From Pseudoalteromonas arctica (lineage in GTDB: Bacteria > Pseudomonadota > Gammaproteobacteria > Enterobacterales > Alteromonadaceae), in the NCBI RefSeq assembly GCF_012927645.1, contig NZ_JABBMT010000003.1:1-64000 (forward strand): 64,000 nucleotides of DNA. Direction: 5' to 3'. Each line of letters opens with the position of its first letter. Positions within the stretch are counted from its first letter, which is position 1. The position numbers and the translations under genes are program-made. Of this stretch, positions 1-8,202 are shown piece after piece. Below the pieces are notes generated by a model. It saw nothing but the letters and a program-made list of their open reading frames with translations, was not told the origin of the DNA and made no database searches.

Positions 1-403
1 CATGCAGTCATTTTCATGCGTGTAATTTGGGTTTAAGAGTGATGATTGCTGATTTACTGGATGAAATAAAAGTAACGTAGTCGTAAAACATTAATTATTG
101 ACCTAAAAAGTAAATCTAATAATACAGCTTTGCTTGTTAAATAAGAGTGGGTGTCAATTTTAGTTTTATTTCAATTTTAGTTTTTTAATTAGCATAAACC
201 TTAAATTACTCAGTAGAAAAGTTAAAACTGCATCATGCAGTCATTTTCATGCGTGTAATTTGGGTTTAAGAGTGATGATTGCTGATTTACTGGATGAAAT
301 AAAAGTAACGTAGTCGTAAAACATTAATTATTGACCTAAAAAGTAAATCTAATAATACAGATTTGCTTGTTAAATTAGAGTGGGTGTCAATTTTAGTTTT
401 ATT
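1..403. repeat. Direct repeat, about 170 bp present twice at a 233-bp period
   Basis: Bases 1-170 recur at 234-403 with only two substitutions that I can see (128/361 and one in the TTAAATAAG/TTAAATTAG stretch). The first copy may begin before the window. Each copy ends in AGAGTGGGTGTC, and that motif occurs a third time at 440-450, directly at the junction with the IS200 remnant. The stretch has no convincing gene. Near-identity implies a recent duplication or a pair of non-coding repeat elements. Confidence 0.85.
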
Positions 404-441
404 ATTATGCGAAAAATTACCCTGCTCTTTAATAAATTAGA

Positions 442-666
442 GTGGGTGTCTCAAGTTTAGTAATTAAAAGTTTAACGGCAAGAGAGGTTTTTAAAAAGTA
501 CCCTCATGTTAAAAAGCAGTTATGGGGTGGAGAGTTTTGGTCAGATGGTTATTTTGCAAGTACGGTAGGCAAACATGGTGACGAATCAATGATAAGAGAG
601 TATGTGAAAAACCAAGGAAATAATTATGACCAACTCCATTCGGATCATCAGTTAGCTATGTTCTAA
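442..666 (+). pseudogene. tnpA: IS200/IS605-family TnpA transposase, C-terminal remnant
   Basis: The 74-codon frame ends like an IS200-type Y1 transposase. It shows KKQLWGGEFWSDGYF, then a helix MIREYVKNQG that should carry the catalytic tyrosine, then the usual tail YDQLHSDHQLAMF. Family members are about 140 residues, so the N-terminal half with the HUH metal-binding motif is missing. The apparent GTG start lies inside the upstream repeat motif and is not a real start. The element cannot transpose by itself. The family call rests on recognised conserved blocks. Confidence 0.88.
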
Positions 667-673
667 CGAAATA

Positions 674-721
674 CCCCGCTCACGAAGTGAGTTCTGCGTA
701 GCAGAAGGGCTTGCCCCGGGG
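674..721 (+). mobile_element. Probable right-end structure of the IS200/IS605 remnant
   Basis: Directly after tnpA the DNA can fold into a branched hairpin. CCCCG (674-678) pairs with CGGGG (717-721), enclosing CTCAC-gaa-GTGAG (679-691) and TTCTGC-gta-GCAGAA (692-706). Subterminal stem-loops are the recognition sites of IS200/IS605 transposases, which fits this position. It could also work as a terminator. The exact cleavage site cannot be fixed. Confidence 0.6.
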
Positions 722-771
722 ATGTTTATTTAGTAGTTTTACTAAGTAAAAACTTTTCATTTTGAAAAATT

Positions 772-1287
772 ATGAATACAGAGGCCCAAGCCACTATGTT
801 TGGTTTAATAAAAAAATACAGTGTACACATGTGCTCTGAAGTTAAAGGGATTATTACTTTAAACGGTAATCCAGTTGAGGGTGCTTTAATAAATCGCACT
901 CTAGAATTTGCACACAAAGTTGAAAAAGAAGATCAGGTAATAACAGCTCCTGATGGTTCATTTTATTTACCTGAAGTCGTTATTGAATCAAAAATACCCG
1001 GTGATATGTTCTCGCATGAGGTTACTTATCAAACTATTACGGCTGTATATGCTGATAAAAAATACAAGCTTTGGGGTTCAAAGCTAAGCGGAATAAGTGA
1101 GCCTAGTGAATACAAACAAAAGCTGAGCAGTTTAAATGCTGATTTAGATTCTACAGAAGTAAACTTTGTTTTTCCTAATCATGAAAATCCAAATTTGGAG
1201 TTTGATGGTTCAAGTATTTGTAGATGGGAACATGATTTTGAAATTTATGAGATAGAAGATAGCGAAGATTACTTTAAAGATTTTTAA
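772..1287 (+). CDS. DUF6795-like beta-rich protein, partner of downstream lipase (copy 1)
   Basis: This is a 171-residue acidic protein with no signal peptide. Residues 9-80 (MFGLIKKY..., VKGIITLNGNPVEGALINR, then APDGSFYLPEV) align by eye with the second copy at 5398, which also has MFGF and KG-x-G-PV-R-L blocks. This is a carboxypeptidase-regulatory-like beta-sandwich pattern that I associate with DUF6795. An internal ATG at 796 starts exactly at MFGL and may be the true start, because the ATG at 772 has only a weak ribosome site. The lipase starts 17 bases downstream, so the two are probably cotranscribed. Function is unknown; an immunity or chaperone role for the lipase is inferred from the repeated pairing only. 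Confidence 0.7.
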   Translation: MNTEAQATMFGLIKKYSVHMCSEVKGIITLNGNPVEGALINRTLEFAHKVEKEDQVITAPDGSFYLPEVVIESKIPGDMFSHEVTYQTITAVYADKKYKLWGSKLSGISEPSEYKQKLSSLNADLDSTEVNFVFPNHENPNLEFDGSSICRWEHDFEIYEIEDSEDYFKDF

Positions 1288-1304
1288 ATAGAAAAGGAAT
1301 TTAC

Positions 1305-2477
1305 ATGAATATTTTATCGCCAAGTGTAGCGGCACAATTAGCTGAATTCGCATATGATAGTATTGCAGCAGTATCAAAGAGCTCATCAAATATAGAGCCG
1401 AGTAGAATAATAAGTAAGCACTTTGTGTTTGATTCAAAAAAATCTGCTTTTACTGGAGTTTCAGGTACTGTAGCTGAGCACGTGCTAAATCATGCAACGG
1501 GTTTTGGCTTTTTTGGAGTTGGTTCTAAAGAAGGCGCCCATAAAGGTGAAGTTGTACTAACTTTTCGCGGTACAGCAGGTATTGCTGATACTTTGACGGA
1601 TTTACATTGTGGTTTAACTGTTGGGCCAAATTATAAAGCAGTTCATGCTGGGTTTAACCGTACTTTTGAGTCTATCAAGCCTCAGTTAAAAGCTATATTG
1701 AGTAAGGTAGGTGGTCGCCCGGTTCATTGTGTTGGCCATAGCCTTGGTGGGGCATTAGCAACGTTAGCTGCAAATTGGATTAAAGCGCAATATAAAGTGC
1801 CTGTAAAATTATACACTTTTGGTTCTCCAAGAGTTGGTCATAACCCTTTTGCTATTCAAAGTGAAACCAGCCTAAATGGAATTTATAGGGCAGTACACCG
1901 AAGTGACCCTGTGCCTATGGTTCCTGTTTGGCCATTTGTTCATGCAGGGAATGAGTACAGAATAAGCACATGCGTTTCACTTACAGGTGCAGCACATAAA
2001 ATGGCAGGAAATGCGCCTGGGTATATTAATACCGCATCGCTTTATCCTGATTATAAGAGTATGGAAAAGGGCTCTTTATCTAACTTAACGATGACACGTC
2101 TAAAATACAACAATCGCCACCATGCTTCTTTTAATGCTCATTGGGCTGAAAAAATAACGAGTGCTTTGCTAACGTTACTAAGAGAAAGTGGCAAAATCAC
2201 CAGTGTTCTTGCTCAAGGTGTGGTTGCTGGAACGCTAACTATTTATGATGCTTTAGCTCGTAGCCTGGTTGAAATATCTAAAATGTCATCTAAATATGCT
2301 GAAGATTGTCAGGGGTTATTAGGGCATATTCTTAACTTTGTTGGGAAGCCTGGCGTGATAGCTGTTGATTATACATACGCGCAAGCTAAGCGAATTTTGT
2401 ATTGGATGTTAGAAAAACTAAATCAGGTAGTGATAGCAGCTGTAAAAGTATCTCCTTACATGGGTATTGGATACTAA
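1305..2477 (+). CDS. Class 3 lipase family protein (copy 1)
   Basis: This 390-residue alpha/beta hydrolase has the nucleophile elbow GHSLGG (Ser146) followed by ALATLAANWIK. It also has the typical YTFGSPRVG strand, Asp201 in SDPVPMVP and a probable His231 in AAHKM, so a full Ser-Asp-His triad is plausible. The oxyanion strand TFRGT (86-90) is present. No signal peptide is seen. Residues about 280-390 are helical and Ala-rich and do not belong to the lipase core. The gene follows an AAAGGA ribosome site and the DUF6795-like gene. Its close relative at 5941 shares the same layout. It probably hydrolyses phospholipid or acylglycerol esters; export by a type VI system is a hypothesis. Confidence 0.85.
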   Translation: MNILSPSVAAQLAEFAYDSIAAVSKSSSNIEPSRIISKHFVFDSKKSAFTGVSGTVAEHVLNHATGFGFFGVGSKEGAHKGEVVLTFRGTAGIADTLTDLHCGLTVGPNYKAVHAGFNRTFESIKPQLKAILSKVGGRPVHCVGHSLGGALATLAANWIKAQYKVPVKLYTFGSPRVGHNPFAIQSETSLNGIYRAVHRSDPVPMVPVWPFVHAGNEYRISTCVSLTGAAHKMAGNAPGYINTASLYPDYKSMEKGSLSNLTMTRLKYNNRHHASFNAHWAEKITSALLTLLRESGKITSVLAQGVVAGTLTIYDALARSLVEISKMSSKYAEDCQGLLGHILNFVGKPGVIAVDYTYAQAKRILYWMLEKLNQVVIAAVKVSPYMGIGY

Positions 2478-2489
2478 CATTGTTTTAAA

Positions 2490-2510
2490 GGCTCAGATAA
2501 CTTCTGAGCC
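2490..2510 (+). terminator. Hairpin after lipase copy 1
   Basis: GGCTCAGA pairs perfectly with TCTGAGCC across a five-base loop just after the lipase stop codon. The U-tract is weak (ACTTAAATAA), so termination may be incomplete. Confidence 0.5.
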
Positions 2511-2650
2511 ACTTAAATAATAAATAAGATGAGATATAAAGAATTGAAAGAAACCTATTTCAATTGGTGTAAATTTAAAAAATCTCTAATTATTGTTTCT
2601 ACTCACATCTAAAGTAGCTGTATCACATAAATAAAAAACAAGGATAGGTA

Positions 2651-3399
2651 ATGAATAAAATAAACACGGATGTAAATTACAGAACAATGGCCGGTAATGC
2701 TCGTCTAGTTATGCTGGGCGAATCAAGCCATAATCCCGCTATTTATAAATTTGAGGCGATAAAAGCACTCAAGGAACTTAAAAAAGTAGGTTTTACTTAT
2801 TTTGCCATGGAAATGTTACCTCGCTCTATGCAAGATAAAGTTGAGTTTTATCAACGCACAGGCAGTGGCTTCAATTTTATTCAGCAATACTTTGATGAAT
2901 ACTGGGCTAGGGGTTATTTAGTACCTCAAGCTTATGGTGAATTAGTCAAAGCCGCTAGAGAAGTAGGTTTAAAAATTATAGCTCTGGATTTGACCTTAGA
3001 AGAAATGGATGCAATTGATGCTTCCTGTGGTTTTGATTATGCTGAAGCAAAAAAATGCTTTGATAGTCACACAGTAAGGAATCTGGTTTGGGCTCAAAAT
3101 ATAAATGCTATTTTAAATCAGTTGAATCAAAACCGTGTAGTTGTTTATATGCATCGCTGGCATGCAGTAAGGGCTGCTGGTTATCAGGAGGGGTTAGATA
3201 CTCTTGTTAAGGTGGGGGCGTATCAACAATCAGGTTTATAGATTTTATTGGTGGTACAGCCTGTTATTCGCAAAGGAGTTGCAAAGGTTACTCAGATGAA
3301 AAAGCAGAGCTTAAACGTCAATACTTTTATAGAGAAGGCTTTCCATTTAAAAGTGCAGTGAAAAGTTATCAAGTTCATTTACCAGAGAGTGGCATTTAA
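2651..3399 (+). pseudogene. ChaN/TIKI-like protein, frameshifted near its 3' end
   Basis: The first 196 codons (2651-3241) carry the ChaN/TIKI-type pattern: VMLGESSHN near the N-terminus, a FAMEML strand, ALDLT, and a late VVYMHRWHA. The frame then stops early. From about 3212 another frame continues with family-like sequence RFIDFIGGTACYSQ... to a stop at 3397-3399. One extra base in the run of five G at 3213-3217 would join them as LVKVGGVSTIRFIDFIGG, giving a protein of about 250 residues. The gene is therefore either freshly broken or carries a sequencing indel. No signal peptide or lipobox is seen, unlike the ChaN lipoprotein. Substrate is unknown. Confidence 0.7.
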
Positions 3400-3415
3400 T
3401 CAAAGGGATATAGTT

Positions 3416-4006
3416 ATGAACCAAATAATTGTGATTACCTTGTGCTTTTCAGTGGTGCTATGCCCCCGATCTTTTGCCGGAACTTTTTTCCCAAAGCATG
3501 ATATTAATGATCCTAATTTATCTAATGATACTGTGATGCTGCAATGCAAAAAAAGTTTGATGTATGCGCCTAGCCAGCTCGAAATGTGGTGTGAAAGAGC
3601 TTATGAAGTGGGGTACTGGCAGGCACTCGAAGTTATAGCTCTACATACAGGTGATGGAAGCCATTATGTCGCTGAAGCTCAAAAACATGCTGAAAATGGC
3701 GAACCTGATGGGATTTTAGCATTAGCTTTTGCATATGAGTCCGGACGTTTTGTTCCCCAGAATTTGCATAAATCGATTACTTTATACAATCAATACTTAA
3801 ACGACAACAAGGGTATCGAAGAAGAAAAAATGAGAGTAGCAGCTACTCATGAAGATCTTTATTTGATATATACAGAATTAGGTAATTTTGAAAAGGCAGC
3901 TGAACATAAACGTTTTTTTGATGAAAATAATTATATTGAAAATAAAGACGCTATATTGAAAAAACAAATGAATGAAGCAGGCATACCTGTAGATTCAGAA
4001 CAATAA
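3416..4006 (+). CDS. Secreted Sel1-repeat-like (TPR-type) protein
   Basis: The start chosen is ATG 3416, seven bases after AAAGGGA; an upstream ATG at 3389 lacks a site and overlaps the end of the ChaN-like frame. The protein begins with a hydrophobic signal peptide ending near SFAG and is about 196 residues. The block AEAQKHAENGEPDGILALAFAYESG followed by KSITLYNQYL resembles Sel1/TPR helical repeats. Cysteines at CKKS and WCERA may form a disulfide in the periplasm. Sel1-type proteins act as immunity proteins for some bacterial lipase effectors, which fits the neighbourhood, but that role is inference. Confidence 0.65.
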   Translation: MNQIIVITLCFSVVLCPRSFAGTFFPKHDINDPNLSNDTVMLQCKKSLMYAPSQLEMWCERAYEVGYWQALEVIALHTGDGSHYVAEAQKHAENGEPDGILALAFAYESGRFVPQNLHKSITLYNQYLNDNKGIEEEKMRVAATHEDLYLIYTELGNFEKAAEHKRFFDENNYIENKDAILKKQMNEAGIPVDSEQ

Positions 4007-4106
4007 ATTACGATTGTAGTAATTTATAGATTTATCAATACGAAAAATTTAATTGAAATTAGCAAGGAGCTATAAACGCCGAAATATAGGCGTTATAGAA
4101 ATAACT

Positions 4107-4373
4107 ATGGAACAACAAAACCAACAAACACTAACCAACCTCGTATACGATTTTTACGAGGATCCAACTAAAATTGAAGAGCATCAAGAGCTTATTCAGC
4201 CATTATTGAGCGATTTAGTTGCAACTGCGCCTGCGGGTTTTGAAGGCATGGCGACGATGATCAATACTCATATTTCAAACGGGTTTAAGTTTAAAAACCC
4301 TAAAATACAAAAGTTTGAGCTTGAGTCGGGCTTATTAAAGCTTAAAACCTACCTTCAAAAAATAAACCTTTAA
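4107..4373 (+). CDS. Small hypothetical protein
   Basis: I do not recognise this protein of about 88 residues. ATG 4107 (MEQQNQQTL) is preferred over a TTG at 4053, although neither has a strong ribosome site; an AAGGAG lies at 4064-4070 with no start codon at proper spacing. It is predicted soluble, mostly helical and acidic, with GFEGMATMINTHISNGFKF in the middle. It lies between the two lipase modules, just upstream of a membrane protein. Confidence 0.5.
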   Translation: MEQQNQQTLTNLVYDFYEDPTKIEEHQELIQPLLSDLVATAPAGFEGMATMINTHISNGFKFKNPKIQKFELESGLLKLKTYLQKINL

Positions 4374-4433
4374 TTAGTTTCGTAATTGCCAATACTCTCG
4401 GCGCAGTGTGTTGGCTGTAATCAAGGATGATAA

Positions 4434-5219
4434 ATGACTCTTATAAACACCTGCATTTTAATGCTGTTTTTACAGCCATTATTTGTTTATTTAGCACTTT
4501 TTAAACAGTCAAAATATAGTGTTAAGCCCAAAAGCTCGTTAGATAATGAAGATTCAATGTTTTTATTTATTGCCCCTGGCTTATCGGTTTTTTATCTTGA
4601 TCAGTTTTGGGTCGCGCTGCTTTATTTAGGGAGTGTGTGCTTATTGGGTGTATTGCTGGCTAAAATTGTAGAAAGTAAGGCAAACAAGCGATTGACCAGA
4701 GACGATTCAATAGGGTTTATGGTCGCCAGTTTTATCTTTTTTGGAATGATAAAGTTAATTATTGTTGCGGCTGCGTATTTTTTTACCGATGACGCTTCAA
4801 GCTCGATAACAGAAGATTTAAGCCCAGCTAAAGAGCCCTCATTGACGATTAGCCAAATGTTTAGTGTGGATTATTTGTATAGCCAATTTAAACCTACGGT
4901 TTATTTTTTAGCATTAATGGTCGTGACCTTAGTGCTCAAAATTATTGAGTACAAGTTTTCTTTGAAGGAGGCGCTTTCAGGCATACTTATTATGCTAAGC
5001 GCTATATTAGTCGGTATTTCACCACTATTTGGAGAAGCTTATATATTAGGCTTAATTGCTAACTTTTTTATTTTTTTTATAGTGTGCTCTACATGTATTG
5101 AAATAGACAAAATAGAGGATGCATCGGGTGGCGCTATTGCTATTTTGTATGGTTATATATTAATGATGGGACTTGGGTTTAGCATTATATGTAAGCTTGT
5201 TTATGAAGTATTTTTTTAG
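4434..5219 (+). CDS. Polytopic membrane protein of unknown function
   Basis: This 261-residue protein has about eight hydrophobic segments (roughly 1-23, 41-54, 57-79, 92-117, 152-170, 180-198, 202-224, 233-261). A hydrophilic loop with many Ser and acidic residues spans 118-140. A weak AAGGATGATAA ribosome site precedes ATG 4434. I recognise no family motif. It lies between the two DUF6795/lipase modules and could belong to the same accessory region, but nothing in its sequence shows a function. Confidence 0.6.
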   Translation: MTLINTCILMLFLQPLFVYLALFKQSKYSVKPKSSLDNEDSMFLFIAPGLSVFYLDQFWVALLYLGSVCLLGVLLAKIVESKANKRLTRDDSIGFMVASFIFFGMIKLIIVAAAYFFTDDASSSITEDLSPAKEPSLTISQMFSVDYLYSQFKPTVYFLALMVVTLVLKIIEYKFSLKEALSGILIMLSAILVGISPLFGEAYILGLIANFFIFFIVCSTCIEIDKIEDASGGAIAILYGYILMMGLGFSIICKLVYEVFF

Positions 5220-5397
5220 GGAATGATTTGTTGCTTATTTTTTTGCTCTAAATGCTTGCGGTGCGCTTTGTACCCTATTAGAATAAATTTTAGTTGAAAT
5301 GGCAATTTCATTAACACTGATAGTTAAGAGTTTAAAACGTCATTAAATAGCAATACGACACGTGTATTTTGAGGCTAACAGTAGGGAGTTGTATATT

Positions 5398-5910
5398 TTG
5401 TTATCACGTTTTAAAGCTTACTTTTTGGTAATTGTATCTATTATCATTATTTTTACTACAACACAGGCTTGTGCAGATATGTTTGGTTTTTTTAATAAGC
5501 AGGATTTTGTTTTATCGGCTCCGATGAAGGGGCAGTTGTTAGATAAAGGGCAGCCCGTTGCAAATACTAAGGTTGTACGTGCGCTTACTTATGGTGATGA
5601 ATATAAAGATGAAGCAATAACCGATGATAATGGTTTTTTTACCTTTACAGAGAAATCTATAAAAACGAGTAAGCCTACTAACATGTTTGATAATGAATCA
5701 CTGGTTCAGCATCTCTACTTAGAAAATGGCACGCCTGAGGGCGTTGTGCTTTGGTATACAACTGTGTCTATGCACGAGGGGAGTGATACCCTAAAAAACT
5801 TACTTGCTAACTTAGAGTGTGATATTGCCGAAGAACCACAAACATACGACATACCTATAGAAGAAGCGCCAGAGCATTTTTTTACGATATATGGTGCATG
5901 TAAAATGTAA
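5398..5910 (+). CDS. Exported DUF6795-like protein, partner of lipase (copy 2)
   Basis: TTG 5398 is the best start: AGGGAG at 5383-5388 is nine bases upstream. Starting there gives MLSRFKAYFLVIV..., a clean signal peptide with cleavage expected after QACA, just before DMFGFF. The GTG at 5362 would put the ribosome site inside the gene. The mature part opens with MFGFF, then KGQLLDKGQPVANTKVVR and DDNGFFTF, like copy 1, but copy 1 has no signal peptide. Two later cysteines (LECDIAE and YGACKM) could form a disulfide. The lipase starts 30 bases downstream after AAAGGGAA. A periplasmic immunity role is a hypothesis. Confidence 0.7.
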   Translation: MLSRFKAYFLVIVSIIIIFTTTQACADMFGFFNKQDFVLSAPMKGQLLDKGQPVANTKVVRALTYGDEYKDEAITDDNGFFTFTEKSIKTSKPTNMFDNESLVQHLYLENGTPEGVVLWYTTVSMHEGSDTLKNLLANLECDIAEEPQTYDIPIEEAPEHFFTIYGACKM

Positions 5911-5940
5911 CTTTTAACATAATCATTTAAAGGGAATTTT

Positions 5941-7107
5941 ATGAATACTTTAACTCCAACACAAGCTGTACAGGTTGCTTTGCTTGCTTATAAAGCAAAG
6001 AGTATTAAAAGCACCACGTTACTCAATAATTCTTTGCATCCCGCTCTGCGAGGTAGCTTTAACTTTGGGGTTAGCCCTGAAGCTGTGCAAGGGATATCTG
6101 GTGGTTTTTTCTCTCATTTATTTGGTTTAAGTACTGGTTTTGGTTTACTAGGGCATGGCCAAGAGCTTTATCAAGGTGATTCAGTCATTACTATTCGTGG
6201 TACGGCCTCACTTAGAGATGGCCTAACAGATGCACACTTTGGTTTAAGCGGTGGCTCTAACGGCAGTATGGTACATGCTGGGTTTAATAAAACCTTTTAT
6301 AGCATGAAGCCCGCTTTACAAGAATTCGTAGCGGCTAACATTCGAGACAAAATAACCGGCTGTGTTCATATTGTTGGCCACAGTTTAGGTGGGGCACTGG
6401 CCACGCTTTCAGCCGATTGGATAAAAGCAGAGTATTCATTACCGGTTAAATTATATACGTTCGGCTCGCCAAGAGTGGGGCTTGATAACTTTTCACGCGC
6501 AGCTACCTCACGTATTGATAAAATATACCGCTGTACACACGGTGCTGATCCGGTTACAAAAGTGCCTTTGTGGCCATTTTCACATGCGCCCTACAATGGC
6601 CAAGAAATTCGTCTTGATAATGGTCAGGGTCTTAAAGGCGCAGCACACAAGTTGAGTGGTACGCCAGGCTATGTTAATACCGCAAACAGTAATGATTGGG
6701 GCAATCTAACTGTAAAAGCAAACCACTTTTTAAGCACGCCGGTACGTTTGAAGTTTGAAGATAGAAACCAAGCTTCATTTAGTTCACATTGGGCAGATAA
6801 ACTTGGCGCTGCGTTAGTCACCTTATTAAAAGATTCGGGCTACTACAGTGCTGTTGCGGCGCAAGCAGCCATAGGTACAGGCTTAACTTTTTACGATATG
6901 CTCGCGCGAACGCTTGATAAAATAGCCAAAGCGTCAGCCTCATTTGCAACGCAAACCTTAGGTTTACTAGGCCACATGCTAGTGTTTGCTGGCAAAGTTA
7001 TTAGTAAAGCCGTAGAACTGACTTACAGTTTTATAAAATCGGTATTTGACTCAACCCTAGGGGCGTTATATCGCGCTGCACGAGAAGGCTTAAATGGTCT
7101 AGATTAA
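5941..7107 (+). CDS. Class 3 lipase family protein (copy 2)
   Basis: This 388-residue paralogue of the lipase at 1305 shares its N-terminus (MNTLTPTQA against MNILSPSVA), STGFGLLG, the TIRGTAS strand, GHSLGG (Ser148), YTFGSPRVG, Asp203 in ADPVTKVP and His236 in AAHKL. The C-terminal 110 residues are Ala-rich helices that continue beyond the lipase fold. No signal peptide is present. The pair with an upstream DUF6795-like gene repeats the copy 1 arrangement, so the module was duplicated or gained twice and has diverged. A lipase with a long helical tail is compatible with an antibacterial effector, but no VgrG, PAAR or Hcp gene is in the window. Confidence 0.85.
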   Translation: MNTLTPTQAVQVALLAYKAKSIKSTTLLNNSLHPALRGSFNFGVSPEAVQGISGGFFSHLFGLSTGFGLLGHGQELYQGDSVITIRGTASLRDGLTDAHFGLSGGSNGSMVHAGFNKTFYSMKPALQEFVAANIRDKITGCVHIVGHSLGGALATLSADWIKAEYSLPVKLYTFGSPRVGLDNFSRAATSRIDKIYRCTHGADPVTKVPLWPFSHAPYNGQEIRLDNGQGLKGAAHKLSGTPGYVNTANSNDWGNLTVKANHFLSTPVRLKFEDRNQASFSSHWADKLGAALVTLLKDSGYYSAVAAQAAIGTGLTFYDMLARTLDKIAKASASFATQTLGLLGHMLVFAGKVISKAVELTYSFIKSVFDSTLGALYRAAREGLNGLD

Positions 7108-7120
7108 GATTTTATAAGCC

Positions 7121-7582
7121 TTAATCTCGCTCTAACAAAATGGCACCACTTTGGGTTTCACCTAAGTGGTCGTCTTTGTTGTAAATTGGGCACTTGCTCA
7201 TTGATAAACACCCACAGCCAATACAGCCATCAACCCGTTCACGTAAACGTTGCATATAAGCAATGCGTTCATCAAGTTGCGTTTGCCATTGTTTAGACAG
7301 CGCCGACCAGTCTTTTTTGGTCGGCGTGCGTTCATCGGGCAGTGTGGCGAGGGTTTGTTTGATTTCTTCAAGAGTAATGCCCATTGCTTGCGCTGCTTTG
7401 ATGACCGCAATACGGCGTAGAACATCAGGCTTGTAGCGGCGTTGATTACCGTTGTTACGCCAGCTGCGTATTAGTCCTTTATTTTCGTAAAAGTGCAGTG
7501 TAGATACCTTAACGCCACTGCGTTTAGCGACATAGCCTACGGTTAAGTTTGCTTCGGTGAGTTTTTTTTGTTGTACGGTCAT
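7121..7582 (-). CDS. soxR: Redox-sensitive transcriptional activator SoxR
   Basis: This 153-residue MerR-family protein has an N-terminal winged helix (LTVGYVAKRSGVKVSTLHFYENKGLI), a dimerisation helix and the SoxR cysteine cluster C120-X2-C123-X-C125-X5-C131, the [2Fe-2S] ligands. Length and motif match SoxR rather than other MerR members. It is divergent from a flavodoxin-fold oxidoreductase, and a SoxR-box-like dyad lies between them. It ends 14 bases after the convergent lipase stop, so a shared terminator region must be very short. Confidence 0.95.
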   Translation of the reverse strand: MTVQQKKLTEANLTVGYVAKRSGVKVSTLHFYENKGLIRSWRNNGNQRRYKPDVLRRIAVIKAAQAMGITLEEIKQTLATLPDERTPTKKDWSALSKQWQTQLDERIAYMQRLRERVDGCIGCGCLSMSKCPIYNKDDHLGETQSGAILLERD

Positions 7583-7622
7583 CGGTATCGGTCCTTTATC
7601 ATAAAAATATAGTTATTACTTA

Positions 7623-7652
7623 TTGACCTTAACTTAGCTTGAGGTTTTAAGC
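7623..7652 (+). promoter_or_regulatory. SoxR box within a long-spacer promoter
   Basis: ACCTTAAC-TTAG-CTTGAGGT at 7626-7645 is a 20-bp dyad close to the SoxR consensus (6 of 8 arm positions symmetric). It lies between a -35 TTGACC (7623-7628) and a -10-like TTAAGC (7647-7652), giving an 18-base spacer, longer than normal and typical of MerR-family promoters. It should drive the reductase gene at 7685. Confidence 0.65.
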
Positions 7653-7684
7653 TTTGCTCCATCATAAAAAAAGGAGTGATACAA

Positions 7685-8149
7685 ATGCAAGAGAAATCAA
7701 CGAATACCACAGCCGTAATTTATTCAAGTGCGCGTAAATCAGGTAACACTAGTACACAAGTCAGCAATTATATAGCTAAGGAAGGCGGGCAAGGTTTTTG
7801 TATTGATGACTTTGTTATCTCGCCTTATCGGTATGACAAAAACTACCCTGAAGATGATTTTTACACACTATTTGAACAGCTGCTGAGCTTTGAGCATTGG
7901 GTTATAGCCTCACCTATTTATTGGTATAACACCACCCCACAAATGAAAGCGTTTATGGACAGAATTACCGATTACATGGATGATGAGGTGTTAAAACCTA
8001 AACTAAGAACCTTACGACAAAAGCAGTTTTCGATTTTGTCTAATGCTGCATCTTCTGCTGCGCCTGCTGCATTTATTGATATGTTTAAGCATACATTCAA
8101 TTATTTAGGGATGACTTTTAAAACGCATTCACATGTTCAGGCTAGTTAA
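7685..8149 (+). CDS. NAD(P)H-dependent oxidoreductase, flavodoxin-like fold
   Basis: ATG 7685 is preferred because AAGGAG at 7671-7676 is nine bases upstream; a GTG at 7676 sits inside that site. The 154-residue protein has the FMN-binding loop SSARKSGNTSTQ near the N-terminus and ASPIYWYNTTPQMKAFMDR, a typical flavin contact and helix of the FMN reductase family. It probably reduces quinones or similar acceptors with an FMN cofactor. The divergent soxR and the SoxR box suggest induction by redox-cycling compounds. Confidence 0.8.
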   Translation: MQEKSTNTTAVIYSSARKSGNTSTQVSNYIAKEGGQGFCIDDFVISPYRYDKNYPEDDFYTLFEQLLSFEHWVIASPIYWYNTTPQMKAFMDRITDYMDDEVLKPKLRTLRQKQFSILSNAASSAAPAAFIDMFKHTFNYLGMTFKTHSHVQAS

Positions 8150-8202
8150 TTACTTTAAATAGCGTTAGGGTAGGCTAAACAAAAAGTAAAAAAGGATGAT
8201 GT

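Noticed and set aside
1..450. Possible CRISPR array
   Set aside because: Only two long copies of about 170 bp and one partial motif are present; there are no short regular repeats with unique spacers.
726..917. Minus-strand frame of 63 codons
   Set aside because: It overlaps the well-supported DUF6795-like gene and shows no recognisable protein pattern.
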